Source: Pseudobdellovibrio exovorus JSS (lineage in GTDB: Bacteria > Bdellovibrionota > Bdellovibrionia > Bdellovibrionales > Bdellovibrionaceae). Taken from it: a stretch of 64,000 nucleotides of DNA. The position numbers and the translations under genes are program-made. Where the stretch lies: the NCBI RefSeq assembly GCF_000348725.1, contig NC_020813.1, forward strand, positions 1,364,001 to 1,428,000, given 5' to 3'. Positions 16,807 through 25,930 of the stretch are shown here, piece after piece. The notes beneath the pieces are model-generated. The model was not told the DNA's origin. It worked only from the letters and a program-made list of their open reading frames with translations, and ran no database searches. Each line of letters starts with the position of its first letter. Position 1 is the first letter of the stretch.

Positions 16807-17583
16807 ATGAACCTCATCAAGAAACTCTTCGTCGCTATTTTGCTTTCCATAAGCTTATTTCATCAGCACTCTTATGCACAAGGAACTGATATTGACGAGG
16901 GATTCGATCCTTTCGCCGATTACAATGAAAATGAACAAAGCGCCGAAGAAGAAGCTGATATCAATTTTTTCAAAAATGGTCGCTTTCTTACATTGGGGCT
17001 TATGGTGGGCTACAGAGGCTTTACTGATGGCTTTTCGCAGGCTTACTCGGCCGCTCCCGCATGGGGATTTCAATTCAGTTACTTCTTTGATTTACAACTC
17101 GCAACCTCTTTAAGCTACTCTATTTCGGATAGCTCTGTTTCCTTTAAGAGTTATAATGACGACAGCATGACCAGTGTTTCTGAAGTTTATACGGGAAATG
17201 TAAATATTCAGACTTTTGATCTTAATTTGAAGTACTATTTCAACACAGAAAATGTGACTCGCGGTCTTGCTGATTTAAGCCCATATGTCTTATTCGGCGT
17301 AGGTCAATTTACTCGTACTTACAATCTATCCAAGTCCTTACCACTTACACCAGATCGCCCATTTGGATTTAAAATAGGAACTGGTATAGAAATTCCTTTG
17401 ATGCGTCACAAAGCTTATTTAGGATTACAAGCTGTTTATCACTACGTGCAATTTCCCGATGAAAACAACGATCGCATCGAAGAAGAAAAAGTTGGCCAAA
17501 CTGAACCCGTATTAAGCCCCGTAAGTCCACGCCTAAAAGGTGATATTTATGAATTAAGCACCATTATTGGGATTAATTTTTAA
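16807..17583 (+). CDS. Probable outer-membrane beta-barrel protein, 258 aa
   Basis: A signal peptide ('MNLIKKLFVAILLSISLFHQ', cleavage near 'SYAQG') is followed by an acidic linker ('GFDPFADYNENEQSAEEEAD') and then by alternating hydrophobic/polar strands: 'RFLTLGLMVGYRGFTDG', 'WGFQFSYFFDLQLATSLSYS', 'QTFDLNLKYYFNTENV', 'FGFKIGTGIEIPLMRHKAYL'. The terminal 'YELSTIIGINF' ends in Phe, as outer-membrane barrels usually do for recognition by BamA. The pattern fits an eight-strand OmpA/OmpW-size barrel. The frame is open from an ATG at 16708, but the ATG at 16807 is chosen because the signal peptide starts there; the ribosome site is weak. Confidence 0.78.
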   Translation: MNLIKKLFVAILLSISLFHQHSYAQGTDIDEGFDPFADYNENEQSAEEEADINFFKNGRFLTLGLMVGYRGFTDGFSQAYSAAPAWGFQFSYFFDLQLATSLSYSISDSSVSFKSYNDDSMTSVSEVYTGNVNIQTFDLNLKYYFNTENVTRGLADLSPYVLFGVGQFTRTYNLSKSLPLTPDRPFGFKIGTGIEIPLMRHKAYLGLQAVYHYVQFPDENNDRIEEEKVGQTEPVLSPVSPRLKGDIYELSTIIGINF

Positions 17584-17601
17584 GTAAATCTATTTTTAGA
17601 T

Positions 17602-18978
17602 CTAAAACCAATAATCTAAAATCAGTAATACCAATCCAATTCCAATGACAGCCGGAACAGCCCACTTCAGAACGAATACCCACTGATTGTACATAACTGA
17701 ACTTGTGGGTTTATTATCATCCACAAATAACTTCTTGCGATCGGAAGACGTTATAGAAGCAAAAAACACGATGATCATGCCTATTGCCGCTATCGGCAGA
17801 AATACATTAATCAGCGTGAAGTCAAAAGATTCAATCACACTGCGGCCTAGGACTTTCACATTTTTAAAAATAGTTCCCGAAAATGCAGGGAAGATCGTCA
17901 TAAAAAGAATAAAAAGGACAGCCAGTGCCGTCGCCCAAGAGCGGCGAAGCTCTGGTTTTTTTTCTGTGATATTCGCTGTGATGGTTTCAAGTAGACCGAT
18001 ACTGGCATTCAAAGCCGCAAGCCATAAGAACAAGAAGAAAATAAATCCAAATAATATCCCACCACGCATAGATGACAAAAAGCTCGGGAGCACATCAAAT
18101 AGCAATCCTGGATCCGTCGCTATTTGCTTTGAGCTTGAAAAGGCAATGGGAAATATCAACAACACCGCAATAATCGAAATCAACGTGTCTACTAATGTAA
18201 CTCTAAGACCAACACTCGGCAGATGTTCCTCTTTTTTAAGATAACTTCCGAATGTCACCATACTTCCAAATCCTAAAGACAAAGTAAAAAACACATGCCC
18301 CGTGGCATGGCCTAATGAGCTGAGGTTAAGTTTAGAAAAGTCTGGATAAAACAAGAACCTTAAAACTTGCTGGGTCGAATCCAGCGATAAAGAACCTAAT
18401 AAAAGAAAAACCACCAAAGCTCCGAATAGCGGCAACAAAGAGGCAATGCGTTTTTCAACCCCTTCACCAAAACCTTTGACGACAATGACTCCAGAAACCA
18501 ATAAGTGAACGCTGGCTAACATAAACTGTAGCCATCCATTTTGAAATAACACATTCACTGATACATTTTTTAGATAAAAAGCCGAGTCGCTTCTGAAAAA
18601 ACTCACTATGAACTGAGTTAAATAATGTAAGACCCAACCACTGATAACAGAATAGTACGCTAACGTAATCGCAGTAATACAAAGGCTGAGCCATCCAAAC
18701 AGGTAAAGAGGTTTCTTCGAACCCTGTGCCAACTTACGAGTGGCAGTTGCGATACCACTGCGGGTATGATGACCAATCATCAACTCCGCAATCAGAAGTG
18801 TTAGCCCAACAGTTAATGCTAAGAAGACATACAGTAACAAAAAAGCACCACCGCCGTTTTCACCAACAATATAGGGAAATCTCCACAAATTCCCGATTCC
18901 ACAAGCGCTACCGATAGCTAGCAAGTAGAATGAATATCTATTCTTAAATGATACTCTTTTGCGGTTAGTCTCGGGCAT
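17602..18978 (-). CDS. Sodium-dependent transporter, NSS/SNF family, 458 aa
   Basis: Neurotransmitter:sodium symporter family, which imports amino acids or amines with Na+ (LeuT fold). The hallmark first helix is 'YLLAIGSACGIGNLWRFPYI' with 'GENGGGAFLLLYV'. Eleven or so hydrophobic segments are visible, as in short bacterial members. The Asn and Gly of the unwound part of TM1 are kept. I start it at the ATG at 18978, because GAGGTG lies nine bases upstream; the GTG at 18990 is itself part of that ribosome site. It overlaps the end of der by 14 bases and is the last gene of the desulfurase-to-der run. Substrate unknown. Confidence 0.93.
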   Translation of the reverse strand: MPETNRKRVSFKNRYSFYLLAIGSACGIGNLWRFPYIVGENGGGAFLLLYVFLALTVGLTLLIAELMIGHHTRSGIATATRKLAQGSKKPLYLFGWLSLCITAITLAYYSVISGWVLHYLTQFIVSFFRSDSAFYLKNVSVNVLFQNGWLQFMLASVHLLVSGVIVVKGFGEGVEKRIASLLPLFGALVVFLLLGSLSLDSTQQVLRFLFYPDFSKLNLSSLGHATGHVFFTLSLGFGSMVTFGSYLKKEEHLPSVGLRVTLVDTLISIIAVLLIFPIAFSSSKQIATDPGLLFDVLPSFLSSMRGGILFGFIFFLFLWLAALNASIGLLETITANITEKKPELRRSWATALAVLFILFMTIFPAFSGTIFKNVKVLGRSVIESFDFTLINVFLPIAAIGMIIVFFASITSSDRKKLFVDDNKPTSSVMYNQWVFVLKWAVPAVIGIGLVLLILDYWF

Positions 18979-20326
18979 TGCTTTCGCCACCTCTGCGTGA
19001 CTTCATACAGAAAATTCTTATTGGAATTCCATGTAAATTGAATCTTTCTTTTAAATTCTTAATAAGAAATCTTCGGTAAGAATTGGTAACGCCATCCGGA
19101 TGATTCGCAAATGCAATAAAGGATGGTGGCATTTGATTTGTCTGAGTTAGATAATAGAACTTAATGTTCGTGATTCCCCAAACCGGAGCTGGAGCTTTAC
19201 GAATAGTTTCAAAGAAGAAATCATTCAGCTCAGATGTTGAAACACGGAAGTTCAATCTGTCACTTACTGACTCGATCATTTTAAACAAATCACTAATTCC
19301 TGATCCTGTTTTCGCTGATGTGAACACAACAGGAACGTCTTGGAAGAAATGGAATTCCCGTGCCACTTGAGCTTTAAACGTTTCACGATAGGATTCAACC
19401 TCATTGCTCGCCACGTCTGACTTGTTCGCCACAATGATAACACCTTTATGATCTTCTAGAATCTGTTGCATGATTTTGGCATCTTGCTCTGTAGGGCCCA
19501 CAGTTCCGTCAATAACTAACAAAACGATTTGTGAACGTCTTATAGACTCTTGAGATTTAAAAGCCGCAATAATTTCGATATCATCTTCACGACGAGACTG
19601 ACGTCTAAGACCTGCTGTATCGACAATAACGTACTTTCTATCGTTGTACACAAATGGAGAGTCCACAGAATCGACTGTTGTCCCCGCCACATCTGAAACT
19701 AGCATACGATTAATACCTAGCAGGCAGTTACACAGCGAGCTTTTTCCCACGTTGGGCTTTCCCACCATCGAGATCTGCATTCCCTCTTTAATCGTTTCTT
19801 TCGCCTCTGGCAAATTAGCCTGTAACCACTCCATCACTTCAGCTACGCCACGGCGCTGCTCGAATGAAGCCGCTACCACATCTAATCCAAACTCGTAAAA
19901 ATCAGCTTTTGCCAATTCATCCTCGTGTTGTGTGTCGACTTTGTTGATAACTAGGACCATCGGACGACCTGTTTGCTTAGCTAATTTAATAATATCACGG
20001 TCTTCCGGCACTAGGCCTGCACGGCCATCCATAACAGCAATAATATAGTCTACCGAATGTAAAAAGTCCGAAACCTGTTCACGAATTAACTTAGAAAACA
20101 AATCCTGAGACTCTGTTACACCGCCCGTATCGATCAAATCGAATTTCTTACCCCAAACATCGGCAGGCTCGATAATAATATCACGAGTAACCCCCGCTTG
20201 GTTTTTTACAACGGATTTTCTTGAATCCGTTAGGATATTAAACAACGTAGATTTACCTACATTAGGACGTCCAATAATCGCTACTTTTGGTGCTAATAGA
20301 TTAATTTCATTTCTTTGCATCGACAA
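18965..20326 (-). CDS. der: Ribosome-associated GTPase Der (EngA), 453 aa
   Basis: Tandem-GTPase factor for 50S subunit assembly. Two G domains are visible, each with G1 ('GRPNVGKS' at 19-26 and 'GKPNVGKSS' near 190), DxxG ('DTGG', 'DTAG') and NKxD ('NKVD', 'NKSD'), followed by the C-terminal KH-like domain ('TNIKFYYLTQTNQMPPSFIA', 'FNLHGIPIRIF'). Length is normal. The start overlaps the era stop region by 20 bases and the end overlaps the transporter start, so translational coupling is likely. Confidence 0.98.
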   Translation of the reverse strand: MSMQRNEINLLAPKVAIIGRPNVGKSTLFNILTDSRKSVVKNQAGVTRDIIIEPADVWGKKFDLIDTGGVTESQDLFSKLIREQVSDFLHSVDYIIAVMDGRAGLVPEDRDIIKLAKQTGRPMVLVINKVDTQHEDELAKADFYEFGLDVVAASFEQRRGVAEVMEWLQANLPEAKETIKEGMQISMVGKPNVGKSSLCNCLLGINRMLVSDVAGTTVDSVDSPFVYNDRKYVIVDTAGLRRQSRREDDIEIIAAFKSQESIRRSQIVLLVIDGTVGPTEQDAKIMQQILEDHKGVIIVANKSDVASNEVESYRETFKAQVAREFHFFQDVPVVFTSAKTGSGISDLFKMIESVSDRLNFRVSTSELNDFFFETIRKAPAPVWGITNIKFYYLTQTNQMPPSFIAFANHPDGVTNSYRRFLIKNLKERFNLHGIPIRIFCMKSRRGGESNARD

Positions 20327-21212
20327 TGTACCCTAATTCTTTCATAAATTGATTTTTTTCAAACCAATTTTCTTTTACAACCACGTTCAACTCTAAAAAT
20401 ACTTTGCCATCCATGATCTTTTCGATCTCGTGACGACTTTCACTGCTAATTTTTTTAATCACCTGAGCTTTTTGACCAATCACAATAGGCTTATGGCTCG
20501 CTTTAGCCACGATGACATCGACATAAATATGAGGGCAAGGTTTCGCGTTTTCATCAAATTTTCTAACCTGCACAGCTAATTGAAATGGCAACTCATGGGA
20601 TAGGTTCTCGAAGCATCTTTCACGCACGATTTCGCTAACCAATTCCCGTACGTTTTCTGTTGTATATAGATCTTCATCAAAAAGTGGAGCTTCTGAGGCT
20701 GGAAGAAGTGACTCTAGCTCTTTTAAGATCTCATCACGACCTTCTTTGCCATCTTTAAGACATGAAATTTGAAGACATTTAGCCCCCATTTCCTCAACCA
20801 TATTTTTAACAATTAAAATTCTGTGAGCTTTATCCGCCACATCTGTTTTAGTGATAACACCCATCCATGGTTTTTTTGATTTTTTTACTAGGTCTAAGAC
20901 TTTTTCAATGGCATCTGAGTCTTTTTCATCAATACTTAAAACAGCTAAAAGAGCATCACTTTCTTTAATGACATCCTGAGCTTCTTTTTCAAGAAAAGCA
21001 TTTAAGCCTTTCTCGGCCTTCACCAATCCTGGCGCATCAATAAAAATGACTTGAGAGTTTTCATTATTTTGAATCCCTAAAATACGACGTCTTGTCGTCT
21101 GCGGTTTTGCCGTTACAATAGATACCTTCTGATCAATTAAATAATTCATCAGCGTACTTTTTCCTGCGTTCGGTTGTCCAATTAAACCAATAAATCCTGC
21201 TTTATATCCCAT
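20307..21212 (-). CDS. era: GTPase Era, 301 aa
   Basis: Era binds the 3' end of 16S rRNA and helps 30S maturation. G1 is 'GQPNAGKS' (12-19), the switch region 'QTTRRRILGI', G3 'DAPGL', G4 'TKTD', and the KH domain holds 'IGQKAQVIKKI' and 'VFLELNVVVKENW', the usual ending. Located two bases downstream of rnc, an arrangement (rnc-era) seen in many bacteria and consistent with coupled rRNA processing. It overlaps der by 20 bases. Confidence 0.98.
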   Translation of the reverse strand: MGYKAGFIGLIGQPNAGKSTLMNYLIDQKVSIVTAKPQTTRRRILGIQNNENSQVIFIDAPGLVKAEKGLNAFLEKEAQDVIKESDALLAVLSIDEKDSDAIEKVLDLVKKSKKPWMGVITKTDVADKAHRILIVKNMVEEMGAKCLQISCLKDGKEGRDEILKELESLLPASEAPLFDEDLYTTENVRELVSEIVRERCFENLSHELPFQLAVQVRKFDENAKPCPHIYVDVIVAKASHKPIVIGQKAQVIKKISSESRHEIEKIMDGKVFLELNVVVKENWFEKNQFMKELGYIVDAKK

Positions 21213-21214
21213 AT

Positions 21215-21928
21215 CTACGATTCCTTTAATGTCTTAACAAGCTCATTCAAATAGAGCTCTGCTGCACTTTGTTCGGCGCTTTTTTTACTAGGGCCTTCAC
21301 CGCGACTTTTTTCAATACTGTTCAACTTCAACGAAACTAAAAACTTTGGCTTATGCGAAGGTCCTGTACTCAAAACAAGTTCATAAACAGGAGTTCCCAA
21401 TTTATGTTTTTGTGTTAACTCTTGTAATCTGGTTTTAAAATCCGATAAAAATGAAGCGTTGACCTCTTCATAAAAATCTTCATTTGAAAACTGTGAGAGC
21501 GTCCACAAGCGAGCTGTTTCAAATCCGGCATCTTGATAAATAGCGCCAATTAAAGATTCCACACAAGAACCCTGAATTCGTGCATTTAAGTGATTTCCCT
21601 GCTTCACTTCCCCCGGTCCAAAGAACATATAGTCTTGCAAATCAAACTTCTTAGCTATTTCCGCCAGCTTGTTCAGATTCACTAACGACGCTCGTTTTTT
21701 TGACAAAACACCTTCATTAGCTTCTGGGAATAGACCTAAAAGTTTTTCAGCCACAACAAAATTTAAAATCGAATCCCCTAAGAACTCTAATCTTTCATTG
21801 TTCTCTTTTTGTCTATGCTCGTCGACAGTGTAGCTCTTGTGAGTCAATGCAATCTGCAAATGCTCCACATTAGAAAAGCTATATTGAAGCTTTTTTTCTA
21901 ATTGTTCTTGCAAAGATTTATTGAGCAT
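21215..21928 (-). CDS. rnc: Ribonuclease III, 237 aa
   Basis: Double-strand-specific endoribonuclease for rRNA processing. The catalytic signature 'ERLEFLGDSIL' is present, with the second acidic site in 'CVESLIGAIYQDAGFE'. A C-terminal dsRNA-binding domain follows ('DFKTRLQELTQKHKLGTPVY' and 'GEGPSKKSAEQSAAELYL'). The ATG at 21928 is preceded by AAGGAGGA eight bases upstream, which decides the start over codons up to 21967. The first codons lie inside the mtaB 3' end (11-base overlap). Confidence 0.97.
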   Translation of the reverse strand: MLNKSLQEQLEKKLQYSFSNVEHLQIALTHKSYTVDEHRQKENNERLEFLGDSILNFVVAEKLLGLFPEANEGVLSKKRASLVNLNKLAEIAKKFDLQDYMFFGPGEVKQGNHLNARIQGSCVESLIGAIYQDAGFETARLWTLSQFSNEDFYEEVNASFLSDFKTRLQELTQKHKLGTPVYELVLSTGPSHKPKFLVSLKLNSIEKSRGEGPSKKSAEQSAAELYLNELVKTLKES

Positions 21929-23315
21929 TTTCAATCCTCCTTGCATGTAAAATAACGTCTGTATCACCAGTTGAAACAGACTCTACGACTGCCAAAACCT
22001 CTGTATTACGAATGTGTGCGTGTTCTTCTGCCGTAAGATTTAAATTGAGATTCCAATAGTCACGTGACAAAGCCTGTACCCCATCAGAGTGCTTATTTAA
22101 CACCAATGAGGATTTTACAAGCCCCACTTGTTTTAAGGCTTCGCTTTGTAGGCGATGCAAGCTGAGCTCACGCAGGCGCTGCGCACGCTCTTTGCGCTTC
22201 ATCATCGGAATTTGCTCTAAAACTGCAGCGCGTGTGCCTTTTCTTTCACTGTAAGGAAATACATGTAATCGAGTCCATGGCGTTTCGCTTAAAAGGCGGT
22301 ACGTGTTTTCAAACTGCTCATCTGTTTCCGTAGGGAAACCTGCGATAACATCCATTCCTACGTACGCATTTTTCACCTTAGACTGAATTCTCTCTAGGCT
22401 CTCGCGTACTTCCTTATCGCTGTACTTGCGTTTCATCTGATGCAAAACTTCCGTATCAGCACTTTGAATACTCATGTGAAAGTGAGGGCATAAGCGGTCA
22501 TCTTGATACAAATCCAAAAGTCGATCACTCAGCTCAATCGGCTCTAAAGATGATAAGCGAACTCGTTGAACCGAAGTTTGATTGAGGACGCTCTCGACAA
22601 GGTCTTCGATCTGTCTTTTCTTTCCACCGACCATGTCTTCGTAATCACCAATATGAACACCTGTAAGTACGATTTCTTTAATTCCCTGTGCACAGAGCTC
22701 TTTCGCTTTATAAACAATTTGAGATATCGGGATAGAACGACTTTTACCGCGTGCGTATGGAATAATACAGAAAGCACAAAAACTATTACATCCATCCTGA
22801 ATTTTTAAGAAACTTCTTGTATGGGACAGCTCTTGGCCCCCATCAGCTTCCAAATCTTCTTTCTTAAAGATGTTCGATTTAAAAACTTTCTGTTTGTTTT
22901 CATTTTTAAAATACTGATCTATAATCTGCGGCAACATCCCTTTATGAGAATTTGCTACAACTAAATCCGCCGCAGTTAGATTTTCAAAGGCTCCGGTATC
23001 CACTTGTGCCGCACACCCAGTGACAACAACTGTCGCCATAGGCTCTTTAGACTTAATTTTGCGAATAAGACGCACAGCTTGTTGTGTGGCTTCAGCCGTC
23101 ACAGCACATGTATTTAGAACATGAATAACAGGTCCTTCGGATTTTTTCTTAACTACAGAAAACCCATTATTCGTTAAATTTTTTTGTATTAAGCCCGTAT
23201 CGTAGGTGTTCACTTTGCAACCAAAAGTGTGCACCACGAAATCATATTCCCGACTTATACGGCGAATTTGTTCGTTTTGATTTAGCTCAACACAATTCAG
23301 TTCAACGTGATCCAT
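21918..23315 (-). CDS. mtaB: tRNA t6A37 methylthiotransferase MtaB-like, 465 aa
   Basis: Radical SAM methylthiotransferase that adds a methylthio group to t6A37 in tRNA. The N-terminal UPF0004 domain has its three cluster cysteines (Cys33 in '[11 protein letters not shown]', Cys70 in 'NTCAVT', Cys101 in 'VTGCAAQ'), and the radical SAM CxxxCxxC is Cys176, Cys180, Cys183. '[14 protein letters not shown]' and the 'FGCKVNTYD' variant mark the MtaB rather than the MiaB or RimO branch. A TRAM-like C-terminal part follows. It overlaps both mnmA and rnc; MtaB acts on t6A, whose synthesis needs TsaE, also encoded in this window. Confidence 0.92.
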   Translation of the reverse strand: MDHVELNCVELNQNEQIRRISREYDFVVHTFGCKVNTYDTGLIQKNLTNNGFSVVKKKSEGPVIHVLNTCAVTAEATQQAVRLIRKIKSKEPMATVVVTGCAAQVDTGAFENLTAADLVVANSHKGMLPQIIDQYFKNENKQKVFKSNIFKKEDLEADGGQELSHTRSFLKIQDGCNSFCAFCIIPYARGKSRSIPISQIVYKAKELCAQGIKEIVLTGVHIGDYEDMVGGKKRQIEDLVESVLNQTSVQRVRLSSLEPIELSDRLLDLYQDDRLCPHFHMSIQSADTEVLHQMKRKYSDKEVRESLERIQSKVKNAYVGMDVIAGFPTETDEQFENTYRLLSETPWTRLHVFPYSERKGTRAAVLEQIPMMKRKERAQRLRELSLHRLQSEALKQVGLVKSSLVLNKHSDGVQALSRDYWNLNLNLTAEEHAHIRNTEVLAVVESVSTGDTDVILHARRIENAQ

Positions 23316-24409
23316 CCGCCACCTATTAGTTTTTGGTTTTCATAAACAACAGCCGCTTGCCCCGGAGCCACCGCACGTTGAGGTTCTTTGAACTGCAAGC
23401 GAATGCCACGATCTGTTTTTGTCACAATAGCTTTAGAGGCTTTATGTTGATAACGAATTTTGACTTCATATTCAGAACCATCTTGAATATCGGAAAGCCA
23501 CTTAGGCTCAATAACTTCTACAACATTGGAATACAGATCTTTTTCGTCTCCGACCCAAACTGTGTTATCACTCACATCGATTTTAAGAACAAAAAGCTTT
23601 TCGTGGTAAGTCATGCCCAACCCTTTGCTTTGTCCGATTGTGTACAAATGTATTCCGTCATGGTCAGCCATAACTTCGCCCGATGGATAACGTTTGATTT
23701 TGCCACGGCGTAGTTTTAATTCTTCAGTGCTGACCTGATCTTTTATGAACTGATCATAACCTCTGTTACCAACAAAGCAGATTCCTGTCGAATCTTTCTT
23801 CTTAGCAACAACTAGCCCTTTCTGTTCAGCAATCTGACGCACCTCTGGTTTCTTTAAATGACCAATGGGAAATAATAATTTTGGAACGATCTGTGGGTCT
23901 ATTGTAAATAAGAAATATGTTTGATCTTTCCAGTCATCCGTTGATGTTTTGATGTGAGCGTGACCAGACTGATCATAGACGACCTGAGCATAGTGTCCTG
24001 TCGCTAGATAATCGCAATCCAGCTCTTTCATTTTTTTAACTAGATGGTCAAACTTCAAATACGTATTACAATTTACACAAGGCAGTGGAGTTTGCCCGTC
24101 CAAGTAAGCTTTAACAAAAGGATCAATAACAGATGCTTTAAATTTAGCTTCACAGTTTAAAACATAAAACGGAATATCTAATCTATCGGCGACACTGCGA
24201 GCATCATCCACATCAATACTTGAGCAGCAAGTCCCATTCCCTTCTGTGATATCACACTGAGAATAATCCCAGACTTGCATCGTAGCACCAATGACTTCGT
24301 AGCCTTGCTCGACCAGTAGTGCCGCCGCAACCGAACTGTCCACTCCGCCGCTCATCGCAACAAGTACACGTCCTTTAGAAGATTTGTTTTGTGAAGAATT
24401 AACCTGCAT
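23297..24409 (-). CDS. mnmA: tRNA-specific 2-thiouridylase MnmA, 370 aa
   Basis: Makes s2U34 in tRNAs for Lys, Glu and Gln. The PP-loop is 'SGGVDSS' (20-26); the two catalytic cysteines sit in '[11 protein letters not shown]' and '[12 protein letters not shown]'. The substrate-lid and C-terminal beta-barrel segments ('HYAQVV', '[20 protein letters not shown]') are intact. It overlaps the upstream cysteine desulfurase by 11 bases and mtaB by 19, so desulfurase and thiouridylase are co-expressed. I infer that the desulfurase is the direct sulfur donor. Confidence 0.98.
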   Translation of the reverse strand: MQVNSSQNKSSKGRVLVAMSGGVDSSVAAALLVEQGYEVIGATMQVWDYSQCDITEGNGTCCSSIDVDDARSVADRLDIPFYVLNCEAKFKASVIDPFVKAYLDGQTPLPCVNCNTYLKFDHLVKKMKELDCDYLATGHYAQVVYDQSGHAHIKTSTDDWKDQTYFLFTIDPQIVPKLLFPIGHLKKPEVRQIAEQKGLVVAKKKDSTGICFVGNRGYDQFIKDQVSTEELKLRRGKIKRYPSGEVMADHDGIHLYTIGQSKGLGMTYHEKLFVLKIDVSDNTVWVGDEKDLYSNVVEVIEPKWLSDIQDGSEYEVKIRYQHKASKAIVTKTDRGIRLQFKEPQRAVAPGQAAVVYENQKLIGGGWITLN

Positions 24410-25595
24410 AGTCTTTTTTTCCTTCTTCTGCTTCTATTGCCCGTAACTTTTCAACTGTCTCTACTAAGCAGTTGATAAAACTTTTTACTTCGCCCTCGTT
24501 ATTTTCCCAACCTAGGCTGATGCGCAGCGAGTTCTGCGCTTCCTGTCGGCTTAAGCCCATGGCTAGCAGCACAGGACTCGGCTCAGGATTACCACTGCTG
24601 CAAGCGGCACCCGTACTTACAGAAAAACCTTTTAAATCAAGACTCATAAGCAGAGTTTCACCATCCACACCTGTGATGACTAAGCTGGATGTATTGGCAA
24701 GTCTTTGTCCTTGCACAGCAGTTACTGAAATATTAGGGATTCTTTGCAAAAGCTCAGCTTCCATCTGATCGCGCATGCGCTGAACTTCACTGATCTTCGC
24801 TTCATAAGATTTCAACTCATCAAGCACGATATTCAATGCAGCAATACCTGTTACATTCTCAGTGCCACCACGGCGGGATCTTTCTTGACCTCCACCATGA
24901 ATGAGTGGCTGCCACGGAGAAGATTTTTTAACATACACAAATCCTGTCCCCTTTAGGCTGTAAAACTTATGAGCCGAAAATGTGGCGTAATCTACATCCA
25001 GCAACTTAAAGTCGACAGAACTTTTACCCAACATCTGAACACAATCTGAATGCATTAAGGCTCCAGCCGCGTGTGCTAACTGAGTCACTTCTTGAATGGG
25101 AAAGACGCTGCCGGTTTCGTTATTAGCATACATCACCGAAACCAAGGCTGTTTTTGACGAAAGTTTCGACTTTAAAAAATCTAGATCTAGACTCCCGTTG
25201 CGATCAACAGGAATCAGGTGAACCACGGCACCCCAACTACGCAAGGCCTCTGCTGTCTTTAACACACTGGGATGCTCAACATGGCTGATTAAAAACTCAT
25301 TACGAGTTTCACGCAACAAAGAATAAACAGATTTTAAAACGGAATTATTTCCTTCACTCGCACCCGAATTAAAAATAATTTCAAGCGGAGAGCAGCCCAA
25401 GAAATCTGCGATTTTTTTTCGGGTCTCGCGCAAAATGGTTTTAGATACACGACTGTCTTGATGAATCGATGAAGGATTCCCCGAAATGTCCATCAACTCC
25501 ATCCACCTAGACTTTAAGCGAGATGAATGTGGTGTTGTCGCATTATGATCTAAATAAACCCGAAATTTACCTTCGGAGTTCGAGTGATTTTGCAT
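24399..25595 (-). CDS. Cysteine desulfurase, NifS/IscS type, 398 aa
   Basis: PLP-dependent enzyme taking sulfur from cysteine. Seen: the N-terminal '[12 protein letters not shown]', '[16 protein letters not shown]', the internal-aldimine Lys in '[15 protein letters not shown]', '[15 protein letters not shown]' and the persulfide Cys in '[15 protein letters not shown]' on the flexible loop of group I (NifS/IscS) enzymes. It starts the run into mnmA, mtaB, rnc, era and der. Because no iscU, iscA or fdx is nearby, a dedicated role in tRNA thiolation, like B. subtilis NifZ/YrvO next to MnmA, seems likely. SufE elsewhere in the window usually partners a group II enzyme, not this type. Confidence 0.95.
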   Translation of the reverse strand: MQNHSNSEGKFRVYLDHNATTPHSSRLKSRWMELMDISGNPSSIHQDSRVSKTILRETRKKIADFLGCSPLEIIFNSGASEGNNSVLKSVYSLLRETRNEFLISHVEHPSVLKTAEALRSWGAVVHLIPVDRNGSLDLDFLKSKLSSKTALVSVMYANNETGSVFPIQEVTQLAHAAGALMHSDCVQMLGKSSVDFKLLDVDYATFSAHKFYSLKGTGFVYVKKSSPWQPLIHGGGQERSRRGGTENVTGIAALNIVLDELKSYEAKISEVQRMRDQMEAELLQRIPNISVTAVQGQRLANTSSLVITGVDGETLLMSLDLKGFSVSTGAACSSGNPEPSPVLLAMGLSRQEAQNSLRISLGWENNEGEVKSFINCLVETVEKLRAIEAEEGKKDYAG

Positions 25596-25648
25596 AGCGA
25601 CAAGTTGTACATGAATTTAAAAAATTTGAAAAGTTCTAATGAGTTAGA

Positions 25649-25822
25649 CTACACATTAACAGTCGTTTTTGAATAGGGTTTTGGGCGCAAAGGATGGTAC
25701 ACAGGGCCTTTTTCTTGCTGCTGAGCCTCATCATTTTGAGCTGAGCCTTTCTGCAAGGGTGAAACACTGGAAGAAAAGGCAAAAACAACTAATAATATCA
25801 ATATGTTATAGGTTTTTAACAC
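25649..25822 (-). CDS. Small secreted peptide, 57 aa
   Basis: Found by hand in the gene-poor stretch 25596-25930. A GTG at 25822 is preceded by AAGGTGGGG (five bases away), and the frame runs 57 codons to TAG. The product starts with a classic hydrophobic segment ('MLKTYNILILLVVFAFSSSV') ending near a possible cleavage site at 'GSAQN', followed by a Gln/Glu stretch and a Pro-rich basic tail ('YHPLRPKPYSK'). No family recognised. The signal-like N-terminus plus ribosome site make it a credible gene; comparison with relatives would decide. The remaining 100 bases between 25823 and 25930 show nothing clear. Confidence 0.55.
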   Translation of the reverse strand: MLKTYNILILLVVFAFSSSVSPLQKGSAQNDEAQQQEKGPVYHPLRPKPYSKTTVNV

Positions 25823-25930
25823 GAAGACCCCACCTTACTCTTCTATAAGACACCTCGACTTGTCTACAGTGGTTAAAATTTACATACCAAAACTTCAAGA
25901 TCAGCAGCCTAAAGTCCGATAAGCCCCTTG

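Noticed and set aside
17584-17601. Terminator between the barrel gene and the symporter gene
   Set aside because: Only a weak AT-only inverted repeat of about five pairs could be found.
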